14,343 nt of DNA from Clostridia bacterium (GTDB taxonomy: Bacteria > Bacillota > Sulfobacillia > SLMV01). The stretch spans positions 1 through 14,343 of the forward strand of contig PWGR01000261.1 in assembly GCA_003554565.1 (NCBI GenBank). The letters are read 5' to 3'. This document shows, piece after piece, positions 7,182-13,077 of this stretch; within the stretch, counting starts at the first letter, position 1, and each line of letters begins with the position of its first letter. A program made the translations under genes and the position numbers. The notes beneath the pieces were generated by a model. The model did no database searches and was not told the DNA's origin. It saw only the letters and a list, made by a program, of their open reading frames with translations.

Positions 7182-8156
7182 CTACTGTTGCGACATCGAC
7201 AGGCGGTTTCTCCCGTGCGGTTCCCGCAGAAATGCCGCCCTGGGCATGTACAGTGTGACGATCCAGTTGGGATCTACAACCTCAGTGATCTTCAAATCAG
7301 CCGCGACGCTGGCGAGCATGTACGCATCCTCCGGAGATAGCCCGTACATATCCCCGATTCGCCCCACCATGTTGCGGACGGCGTCCCTGGTGGCCACCAT
7401 GAGATCGTCAGCCACTCCCATGGTCGCGAAGTATCCCTCCTGGTCACCGAATGGCGTGAGCGGACCCGGCGGGGTCTCTATCTCAGGGGCCGACAGCGGC
7501 TGATTCTTGATGACGTCGAAACGGCAGGAGATGCCGAGGTCTCCTTCAATGGCCGATACGCAGACTTCCCCGTCCCCCTGAGCCAGGTGACCGTCACCCA
7601 GCGAGAACAACCCTCCCTTCACCTCCACCGGCAGGTACAGCGTTGTGCCTGCGGTGAGATGGCGGCAATCCATATTTCCTCCTACATGGCGGGGGGGCAT
7701 GGGCTCAAGCTCTCCCTGCGCAGCTGCGACCACGCCCATGGTTCCCGCGAATGGATCAATTGGAACCCGGACGAAATCATTCATGTAGGCATACTTTCCG
7801 TCATGTGTTTCCCAGATGCGGATGTGTGGTTCGGGGAACTCCTCCTGCAGTACGCCGAAGCCCGGCAGGATACCAGTCCATCCCCATCCGCGGTGCTGTA
7901 CTTCGAGTATATCGACAACCAGGGCGTCTCCAGGCTCTGCTCCCCGGACGTACAGGGGACCGGCGAGAGGATAGAATGTATCCCAGTCCAGAGCGTCAAG
8001 ATCCTCGCTGGTCGAATCCTTTGTTACCTGGTTGTTTGTCGCATCACGGGTTTCGTAAAACACTGTGTCCCCAGGTTCTACTTCGAGTACGGGTTCGTTT
8101 TCCCGGTTCCAGGTGCGGTGGACGCGGTCGGGTGGAAACAGGTGAAATCTTGACAT
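7182..8156 (-). CDS. Acetamidase/formamidase family hydrolase
   Basis: A 324-residue enzyme of the FmdA/AmdA family, which hydrolyses acetamide or formamide to the acid and ammonia. The family signature is plain: VGGNMDCRHLTAGTTLYLPV followed by KGGLFSLGDGHLAQGDGEV. So are the N-terminal VEPGDTVFYETRDA and the GPLYVRGAEPGDALVVDI segment. ATG 8156-8154 is chosen because AGGAGG lies 8 bases ahead; in-frame codons further upstream lack such a site. There is no signal peptide, so it is cytoplasmic. The GNAT gene follows on the same strand. No amide transporter or nitrogen regulator is in view, so the physiological substrate cannot be told from context; the family also contains proteins of unproven specificity. 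Confidence 0.92.
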   Translation of the reverse strand: MSRFHLFPPDRVHRTWNRENEPVLEVEPGDTVFYETRDATNNQVTKDSTSEDLDALDWDTFYPLAGPLYVRGAEPGDALVVDILEVQHRGWGWTGILPGFGVLQEEFPEPHIRIWETHDGKYAYMNDFVRVPIDPFAGTMGVVAAAQGELEPMPPRHVGGNMDCRHLTAGTTLYLPVEVKGGLFSLGDGHLAQGDGEVCVSAIEGDLGISCRFDVIKNQPLSAPEIETPPGPLTPFGDQEGYFATMGVADDLMVATRDAVRNMVGRIGDMYGLSPEDAYMLASVAADLKITEVVDPNWIVTLYMPRAAFLREPHGRNRLSMSQQ

Positions 8157-8380
8157 ATATGCAGCCTCCTTTTGCATGCAGGTCTTCCTCAACTGTTGGA
8201 CGATGGGAGAGGAATTCCTGCCTTGCCCCATATTCATCGACCGGTGGGGTGGGGACCACTCAATCTGCAGGCGGTGCCCGCAGCACCGGGTCTGACCCCA
8301 AATATCTGGGCATTGCTTGAAACATACGGTATGATAGACAGGGAACTTAAAAATCCGGAGGGAGCCTGGTGGCGTGCACC

Positions 8381-8395
8381 ATCAGGTTACCTGAT
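8381..8395. repeat. Short perfect inverted repeat upstream of the hydrolase gene
   Basis: ATCAGGT-T-ACCTGAT is a perfect 7+7 inverted repeat with one central base, ending 35 bases before the hydrolase ATG. It has the shape of a dimeric repressor operator, or of a small hairpin in the leader. No regulator gene is adjacent, so the role is inferred only. Confidence 0.4.
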
Positions 8396-8430
8396 CCTAC
8401 CGGATGTGTGCAGGGAGATAGGGGAGAGCA

Positions 8431-9306
8431 ATGAGCATGCATGCAGTGGTTGACGAGGTAGCTGTCAGGCTGGGCGCGGTGTTTGCGGCAAAGTACTTCA
8501 GGGACGGTGTTGAATCTCTTCCACTGGAATCTCATCTATGTTCAACCGGATCGGACTGGACTCTGAACCTGACTGAAATCGAGGACGAATGCGAAGTCCA
8601 GATAGACAGCTTGGTCGGGCCGCTGGAGGCGGGTGTCAAGGTGCATCACTGGGAGGGGGACGCGGCTCCGGCAGTAGTCTACCACCATGGGGCGTCTGAG
8701 ATCCCGTACGACTACGGATTCAGCCGCATTTTCCACCGGCGCGATTCCCGGACCCGGCAGGTCAGCCTGTTGGCCCTTCGGGCACCATGGCATGCCAGCA
8801 GGTCAGATTTCGCCCGGGGAAGCTCCACCTTGGAGAACTGGATGGCCATGCTTTCTGTATCAGTCACGCTCGCCGAGAAGGCCGTGTCTGCACTGCGTCA
8901 GCAGGGAGTGAGGAGAGTCGCTGTCTGCGGCACCAGCCTCGGGGGATTTGTCACCAACCTGCACCACATCCACTGCGACTCGGCAGATGTGTACCTGCCC
9001 CTGTTGGCAGGCCTGGCAATGGATGAGGCTTATCTGGAATCGGCATACTCCTGTGCTGTTGCGCCGCTCACAAGGGAAGAGCGGACGGTGATTCGTCGCG
9101 TTCTTAACTTCGAGGAAGGCTTCAGGAACCGAAATCATGATCACGTGTTTCCGCTTCTGGCCCGTCATGATCGACTTCTGACCTTTGAAAGACAGCGCGA
9201 ATCCTACGGTGACTGTGATGTTCAGGTCATAGATAAGGGGCATGCGACCGGTGCTCTGGCATACGGGGAGCTGCGGGACCACATTTTCCAGCATCTCAAT
9301 GCCTGA
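8431..9306 (+). CDS. Alpha/beta hydrolase fold protein
   Basis: A 291-residue serine hydrolase of unknown substrate. The canonical parts are in order: the oxyanion strand VVYHHGA (82-88); the nucleophile elbow GTSLGGF with Ser169; a likely acid residue Asp247 in LLARHDRLL; and the histidine His271 in DKGHATG. No signal peptide or membrane helix is seen, so it is probably cytoplasmic. A purine-rich stretch (GGGAGATAGGGGAGAGCA) precedes ATG 8431; a second in-frame ATG at 8437 fits the spacing about as well. It is divergent from the amidase gene, with 274 bases between them. The overall look is of an esterase or acyl-peptidase-like protein, but the substrate cannot be inferred. Confidence 0.85.
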   Translation: MSMHAVVDEVAVRLGAVFAAKYFRDGVESLPLESHLCSTGSDWTLNLTEIEDECEVQIDSLVGPLEAGVKVHHWEGDAAPAVVYHHGASEIPYDYGFSRIFHRRDSRTRQVSLLALRAPWHASRSDFARGSSTLENWMAMLSVSVTLAEKAVSALRQQGVRRVAVCGTSLGGFVTNLHHIHCDSADVYLPLLAGLAMDEAYLESAYSCAVAPLTREERTVIRRVLNFEEGFRNRNHDHVFPLLARHDRLLTFERQRESYGDCDVQVIDKGHATGALAYGELRDHIFQHLNA

Positions 9307-9511
9307 CACCATAAATACTTCTCCCGGCACCTGATCGCCGATGATCACGGATCACGATGATTGGGTATTATCTGGTCCTAGTTGCAACTCAGAAGTTCGT
9401 CAATGCGAACCGTGGTGCCGTCTCTACCCGAAGGTGCAGGCAGGAGACGGCGGGTGTGCTGCAGTAGTGCGATCGAGAGCGCTTTACAGTTTTCTCCCAC
9501 GTCATTGCAGG

Positions 9512-9537
9512 AAAAACACCTTCACTGGGAAGGTGTC
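9512..9537 (-). terminator. Intrinsic terminator of tRNA-Leu
   Basis: On the minus strand, just past the tRNA 3' end, ACACCTTC (9536-9529) pairs with GAAGGTGT (9523-9516) around a 5-base loop. It runs directly into TTTTT (9516-9512). This is a textbook rho-independent terminator about 7 bases after the mature tRNA. Confidence 0.87.
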
Positions 9538-9543
9538 CGGATG

Positions 9544-9628
9544 TGCCGAGGGTGGGAGTCGAACCCACACGAGGGGTTACCCCATGCGATTTTGAGTCGC
9601 ACGCGTCTGCCAATTCCGCCACCTCGGC
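9544..9628 (-). tRNA. tRNA-Leu (anticodon CAA)
   Basis: An 85-base tRNA read on the minus strand. The acceptor stem GCCGAGG/CCTCGGC pairs over 7 bp. The D-arm contains GGCGGAATTGGCAGAC. The anticodon stem TGCGA/TCGCA closes the loop CTCAAAA, giving anticodon CAA, which reads UUG. The long variable arm (GGGGTAACCCC) is typical of the class II leucine tRNA. The T-arm is TGGGTTCGACTCCCA and the discriminator is A. CCA is not encoded, so it must be added after transcription. Its own promoter lies upstream and a terminator downstream. Confidence 0.97.
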
Positions 9629-9654
9629 ACGGATCACATCCTACTGCATCCGGT

Positions 9655-9683
9655 ATTATAGCAGAACACCCCGACCTGTACAA
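9655..9683 (-). promoter_or_regulatory. Sigma-A-type promoter of tRNA-Leu
   Basis: On the minus strand a perfect TATAAT (9660-9655) is preceded by TTGTAC (9683-9678) with a 17-base spacer. The start point would be about 20 bases before the mature tRNA. The -10 box overlaps the TAA stop codon (9658-9656) of the upstream membrane protein gene. Confidence 0.75.
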
Positions 9684-10018
9684 CGCGCTGAGCCGTCAAT
9701 TTGGCCCGGACGGAAGCCATGTCCCCCGTGTATGAATGCCGGGCGTCTCAGCAGCAGGTAAAGCAGAGTGACCGCGAAAAGAGCTGCCAGCAACACGGCC
9801 GTCTCTCCAGCGGCGATCAGGAACAATGAGTATAAGATCAGGCCGGCGACTGCTCCGTATCGGGTCAGAGACAGGTAGAAATCGGTCAACTGCACATCAT
9901 CTGCGTACTTCAATCCCCGGCGAAACAGCAGGTACGCCTCGCGGGGGTCGTAGATGGAATAGATCTCCAGAGCGATAACCGGGACGGAGATCAGAAAGAG
10001 GATTATCCTGTACGGCAT
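9656..10018 (-). CDS. Small hypothetical membrane protein (possibly DUF6199-like)
   Basis: A 120-residue protein of unknown function, read from ATG 10018-10016. Residues about 3-22 form one helix (ILFLISVPVIALEIYSI). A polar middle part contains YADDVQLTDFYLSLTR. Two further helices lie at about 53-92 (VAGLILYSLFLIAA and AVLLAALFAVTLLYLLL). The last 25 residues are polar and glycine-rich. The pattern of a helix, a polar segment with SDFYLxxTR-like residues and another helix recalls small DUF6199-type proteins, but this is from memory and tentative. No clear Shine-Dalgarno site precedes the start. The 3' end overlaps the promoter of tRNA-Leu, so read-through could contribute to tRNA transcription. 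Confidence 0.6.
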   Translation of the reverse strand: MPYRIILFLISVPVIALEIYSIYDPREAYLLFRRGLKYADDVQLTDFYLSLTRYGAVAGLILYSLFLIAAGETAVLLAALFAVTLLYLLLRRPAFIHGGHGFRPGQIDGSARCTGRGVLL

Positions 10019-10248
10019 CGCCGTCGTGCATTCGGAAGGGTATCCCCGTCGGGTTTGGGGACATCCCCGGGTCCCCGGGGTGGCTGGATCTCCCGGTCCC
10101 CGGCCTATGCAATGTGTCCGTTTCCGAATACCAAAAGGAGTACGACGGCTGTGCAGATGCCCACCGCTGTTGCTGCCGCTGAAGAGCTGGATCATGTGAT
10201 CACTCCCGCGTCTGAGTCTGACCGAAAGTGTGAATTAAAGCTGCTCTT

Positions 10249-10276
10249 GCACATCTTGATCTGTGCATCTTTTTTT
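10249..10276 (+). terminator. Weak terminator-like hairpin with T-tract
   Basis: GCACA (10249-10253) and TGTGC (10262-10266) can pair, with one more T-A pair outside. Seven T follow at 10270-10276. The stem is short and AT-ended, and no + strand gene lies just upstream, so it may belong to an unannotated short transcript or be chance. Confidence 0.3.
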
Positions 10277-10379
10277 GCTGGTATCATGCCGGAACTCTGA
10301 TTGCAAATCCTTCGCTTACCAATCATCCATCGCTCAATGGAACCCCCCGGTTCGAGTTACAGCGTAAAAATACGCGGCG

Positions 10380-10437
10380 GTGCTCTGGTCACAATTGGCA
10401 GCAGCCCCGGGCGGCATCATCATCCACTTCAGAGCAC
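10380..10437 (+). repeat. Wide inverted repeat in the leader of the L,D-transpeptidase gene
   Basis: GTGCTCTG (10380-10387) and CAGAGCAC (10430-10437) are perfect 8-base inverted repeats enclosing 42 bases that contain CCCCGGG. In RNA this would form a stem-loop ending about 52 bases before the GTG start, which suggests a structured 5' leader. Confidence 0.4.
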
Positions 10438-10489
10438 ATATTGAATAGGAGAAGCAGTTTTCTTTCGCGTCTGGAGAGGATGAGGGATT

Positions 10490-11926
10490 GTGAGTGAGTG
10501 CGTGACCAGATCTGTCGTATGCATCGCAGTCATCGTGATTTTCCAGGTGGCCGTAACTGTGCCACTTGCAGGTGGACATACTGGGCTGGGTATCGAAGCC
10601 AGGGGGGAAGACGGTAATGCGGAAGGCGAACTCCCCGCCGGTTATACGGAGGCCGGGATTTTGGTAAATCTGCCCGCTGCCAGCCTTGTCTTTACCTCAT
10701 CGGGCCAGGCGATAGGCAGATATCCAGTCGCCGTTGGGCGTCCGGGTCGTGAGACGCCGGTCGGTGACTTCCTTGTGACAGTCAAAGTCTCTGATCCATG
10801 GTGGTATCCGGCGGGGCGCCCACCGGTGGAACCGGGTCCTGACAATCCCTTGGGATCCTGGTGGTTCGGTCTGAATAGGCCGGGATACGGTATCCACGGA
10901 ACGAACAATGAGGCCTCTATTGGTGGATTTGTCAGTGATGGCTGCGTTAGGATGCGGGAGGATGACGTCAAGCAGCTTGCGCGCAAAGTTGAGGTGGGGA
11001 TGCCAGTCCGGATTGCAAATGAGCCATTATCTCTGCTTCCCGATGTCCGGGAGGACGGGAAGGTGCGTTGGAACCTCGGAATCTACCCCGACCCGTATGG
11101 CCGGGAGGAGCCGCCCACTTACCAGGCGGTCCAGCAATACCTGCGTGAGCAGAATCGCATCCTGTCGTATAACGAGAGGGATCGACTGATCGGGTCGTTG
11201 GGCAATGAGGACCTGCCGGTGGAAATTCCCACGGTTGTCGTACCCGAACTCCCTGATCTGGATGACCCGGAAAAGATGATACCCACGGCGATTGGCGATC
11301 ACGAAATCTCATCATATGCCCTGTCGATGGATGATGAATACTACCTGCCGCTGGGTGCCGTGGTTCACCGCATTAACCTGGTCCTGGAGGAGGGGTGGGA
11401 CTACGCTGTGCGCACCAGTGATGGCAGCAGGTTGACCCCGACAGAGGCAGGTTTTCTTGAGCTTGACGGCAATGACGGGCCGATAGAGGTCCGGATACAT
11501 CGATATTCGGAAAAACCCCCGCTGGCCCCCGTGGAGGGGGTGGTGCGTGAAGGGGAATTCTACGTGCCCAAGCGACAGCTGCAAAAAATCCTCCCCATAA
11601 GCTGTATTGGCAATGAGTACGGGATACAGGTCGGGTGGCGCACACTCCATTTCGGGACATCCATTATTGGTATCTACCAGCACAGAGATGACCTCGATCC
11701 GCACCTGATCCCGGTGACTGAGGTCGAGATGCTCTTCGGGTCCAGCCTCAACTGGTGCGCACAACGGCGCGAAGTGGCCCTTTTCGGACGCCCATTGAAA
11801 GAAGTGCACTGGGAAGAAGAACTCTGGGCGGGTGAGCTACGCCCGTGGATTTCCCTTCGTGAAGTAGCAGAGATGCTGAATATGGTGAGTGCACTTGAAC
11901 GTACAGGGGCCATAATTTGTCGTTAG
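10490..11926 (+). CDS. Exported L,D-transpeptidase (YkuD domain) with Cu-amine-oxidase-N-like C-terminus
   Basis: A 478-residue cell-wall enzyme that forms or edits L,D cross-links in peptidoglycan. Residues about 8-27 are a signal peptide or anchor (VVCIAVIVIFQVAVTVPL). The YkuD domain spans about 55-177. It starts with ILVNLPAASLVFTSSG, contains GRPGRETPVGDFLV, and ends in the active-site block YGIHGTNN…SDGCVRM, with His136 and catalytic Cys152. The C-terminal half (about 285-470) has YYLPLGAVVHRINL, FYVPKRQLQKIL and PWISLREVAEMLNM. These resemble repeats of the copper amine oxidase N-terminal-like domain, common in exported Bacillota proteins. GTG 10490 follows GAGAGGATGAGGG. The gene stands alone, with long gaps on both sides. 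The transpeptidase call is firm; the C-terminal domain call is moderate. Confidence 0.92.
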   Translation: MSECVTRSVVCIAVIVIFQVAVTVPLAGGHTGLGIEARGEDGNAEGELPAGYTEAGILVNLPAASLVFTSSGQAIGRYPVAVGRPGRETPVGDFLVTVKVSDPWWYPAGRPPVEPGPDNPLGSWWFGLNRPGYGIHGTNNEASIGGFVSDGCVRMREDDVKQLARKVEVGMPVRIANEPLSLLPDVREDGKVRWNLGIYPDPYGREEPPTYQAVQQYLREQNRILSYNERDRLIGSLGNEDLPVEIPTVVVPELPDLDDPEKMIPTAIGDHEISSYALSMDDEYYLPLGAVVHRINLVLEEGWDYAVRTSDGSRLTPTEAGFLELDGNDGPIEVRIHRYSEKPPLAPVEGVVREGEFYVPKRQLQKILPISCIGNEYGIQVGWRTLHFGTSIIGIYQHRDDLDPHLIPVTEVEMLFGSSLNWCAQRREVALFGRPLKEVHWEEELWAGELRPWISLREVAEMLNMVSALERTGAIICR

Positions 11927-12116
11927 TGTGGTCTCGCCTCGGTGGTGTCAACCTGGGTGGGGCTGCTCTCGTCCGTCCCACCCTGCAATGGCAAGGGTGC
12001 AGGATCGGTATACAAGCTCCCGTAGTCCGGCGTTGCGTGGGGCTGGTCGTGAAGCGATGGTGGCGGCGACCCACAGCCTCTTCTGGCGATTACCATCTTG
12101 CAAGATCTGGGTAGAA

Positions 12117-12168
12117 ACAGTTCTCCGGAAACCGGGTTCTCTCCTGGAGTGTTCCGGAGCAGGACTGT
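12117..12168. repeat. 52-base imperfect hairpin
   Basis: ACAGT-t-CTCCGGAA is followed by 21 bases and then TTCCGGAG-cagg-ACTGT: two stacked perfect stems of 8 and 5 bp separated by a small internal loop. No T-tract follows on either strand, so it is not an ordinary terminator. Confidence 0.5.
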
Positions 12169-12233
12169 CTCTCTCAATGCCGCCAATGTCTCTCCGTCTG
12201 CCAGCGTTTTTCTGAGTGCCGCACAAGGTTCTT

Positions 12234-12320
12234 CCGGCGGTGCTGGCCACGACGGATGATGGCCCCGTGACATAGACCGCCGGATGCCGACCTGCAGGTC
12301 CAGTGATGGGCCAGCGCCGG
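12234..12320. repeat. 87-base bulged hairpin enclosing a palindrome
   Basis: CCGGC-ggt-GCTGGCC pairs with GGCCAGC-GCCGG over 12 bp with a 3-base bulge. The roughly 60-base interior contains the perfect palindrome GACCTGCAGGTC (12289-12300). Confidence 0.5.
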
Positions 12321-12393
12321 AGATGATCCCACCTTTTTCTTCATGCAAATGGTAGCAGCACTATTTCTCCTTGAGGCAGCTTTTTTGCGAGAA

Positions 12394-12422
12394 TGCACAT
12401 CCGGCGCCGCCTCTGTTATACT
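12394..12422 (+). promoter_or_regulatory. Candidate promoter of the ECF sigma operon
   Basis: TGCACA (12394-12399) and TATACT (12417-12422) are separated by 17 bases and match sigma-A -35 (4 of 6) and -10 (5 of 6). A start near 12429 would leave a leader of about 37 bases before GTG 12466. I did not find a clear ECF-type autoregulatory AAC/CGT pair. Confidence 0.45.
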
Positions 12423-12465
12423 TAATTCTGATGAAATGAGCCTGAAGGGGACGAGGGGGAAGTCG

Positions 12466-13077
12466 GTGGACGAGCAGAGAATGCTGTCCCTGGCCAGGGA
12501 GGGCGAGGTGGCCGCCTTTGAGGCCCTGATCGAGGGATACGAGGACAAGATATACAGCCTCGCATTCCGTATGCTGGGCAATTCTGAGGATGCCCGCGAT
12601 GCGGCGCAGGAAACATTATTGAAGGCATACTCCGGGCTACAGCGGTTCCGGGGTGATGCGTCCTTTTCGACGTGGATCTACCGCATTGCCAAAAACGTCT
12701 GCCTGGATATCCTGCGGCGCAGGAGCAAGCAGCGCACCTACTCTCTGGACGAGCCCATGGAGCTGGGCGACGGCGAGGTCTCACGACAGTTCGCTGGAGA
12801 TATGCCCGCACCAGAGGACGTGGTGATGCACGGTGAGGTTCGGGACAGCATCAATTCTGCTCTGGCCGAGATCTCTGAGCACCACCGTGTCGTAATCATT
12901 TTGCGGGACATAGAGGGATTCACCTACGAGGAGATTGCCAATATTCTTGAAATTGAGCTCGGGACCGTGAAGTCGCGCCTGTACCGGGCGCGTGCATCGC
13001 TGCACGAAATTCTATCTGAAATGGAACTTTTCCGCGACAGGGCCGTCGGGCAATCCGAGGGAGGCGACGATGGATGA
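12466..13077 (+). CDS. ECF (group 4) RNA polymerase sigma factor, SigW/RpoE-like
   Basis: A 203-residue alternative sigma factor that directs RNA polymerase to stress or envelope promoters when released from its anti-sigma factor. Region 2 runs through AFEALIEGYEDKIYSLAFRMLGNSEDARDAAQ, then LLKAYSGLQRFRG and FSTWIYRIAKNVCLDILRRR. Region 4 is INSALAEISEHHRVVIILRDIEGFTYEEIANILEIELGTVKSRLYRARASL, with the expected helix-turn-helix; neither block is interrupted. GTG 12466 is chosen over the in-frame ATG at 12436 because GAGGGGGA lies just ahead of it and family members start with (M)DEQ. The stop overlaps the anti-sigma start by ATGA, so the pair is translationally coupled. The regulon cannot be inferred from this window. 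Confidence 0.94.
   Translation: MDEQRMLSLAREGEVAAFEALIEGYEDKIYSLAFRMLGNSEDARDAAQETLLKAYSGLQRFRGDASFSTWIYRIAKNVCLDILRRRSKQRTYSLDEPMELGDGEVSRQFAGDMPAPEDVVMHGEVRDSINSALAEISEHHRVVIILRDIEGFTYEEIANILEIELGTVKSRLYRARASLHEILSEMELFRDRAVGQSEGGDDG

Larger units (their letters stand above)
10019..10489. other. Non-coding gap with several inverted repeats
   Basis: This 471-base stretch lies between the divergent membrane protein and L,D-transpeptidase genes and holds no supportable gene. It contains a G/C-rich block (10041-10110) with GGGGAC…GTCCCC and repeated CCCGG(G)TCCCCGG. A weak hairpin GCACA/TGTGC (10249-10266) is followed by seven T. An extended -10-like TGGTATCAT lies at 10280-10288. A small hairpin GCGTA-AAAA-TACGC is at 10362-10375, and a wide inverted repeat is at 10380-10437. 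Both gene promoters must lie here, but I cannot place either with confidence. Confidence 0.5.
11927..12465. other. Long, structured gap upstream of the ECF sigma gene
   Basis: No gene is supportable in these 539 bases; open frames exist on both strands but lack ribosome sites and recognisable domains. Strong inverted repeats are present. GGGTGGG (11955-11961) pairs with CCCACCC (11977-11983). ACAGT and CTCCGGAA (12117-12130) pair with TTCCGGAG and ACTGT (12152-12168). CCGGC and GCTGGCC (12234-12248) pair with GGCCAGC and GCCGG (12309-12320). GACCTGCAGGTC (12289-12300) is a perfect palindrome. The last 50 bases hold the sigma gene promoter and ribosome site. Confidence 0.5.

Noticed and set aside
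9389..9637. An 82-residue minus-strand frame reading …VAELADACDSKSHGVTPRVGS…
   Set aside because: This is the well-known false protein obtained by translating a leucine tRNA gene; the stretch is the tRNA and its terminator.
9382..9735. Plus-strand frames with …RGWESNPHEGLPHA… and …RVGVEPTRGVTPCDFES…
   Set aside because: These are also translations of the antisense of the tRNA, a common database artefact.
10107..10195. A hydrophobic minus-strand stretch ending …CTAVVLLLVFGNGHIA
   Set aside because: A stop codon lies just upstream, only a GTG leaving 19 residues is available and there is no ribosome site; probably chance.
10328..10375. TCGCTTA, GGAACCC and nearby hairpin recall the start of the ydaO c-di-AMP riboswitch
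   Set aside because: The later conserved core that I remember for that class (CCGACAGCTAACC-like) is not found before the start codon; too weak to call.
11950..11985. AGGGTGGGAC on the minus strand, resembling the T-box core AGGGTGGnACCGCG
   Set aside because: The second half of the core is missing, no T-tract terminator follows and no minus-strand gene lies downstream, so a T-box leader is not supported.
12343..12465. Longer N-terminus of the sigma factor from the codon at 12343 or ATG 12436
   Set aside because: The promoter -10 box (12417-12422) lies inside the longer version, and GTG 12466 has a strong Shine-Dalgarno site and the family's usual first residues.
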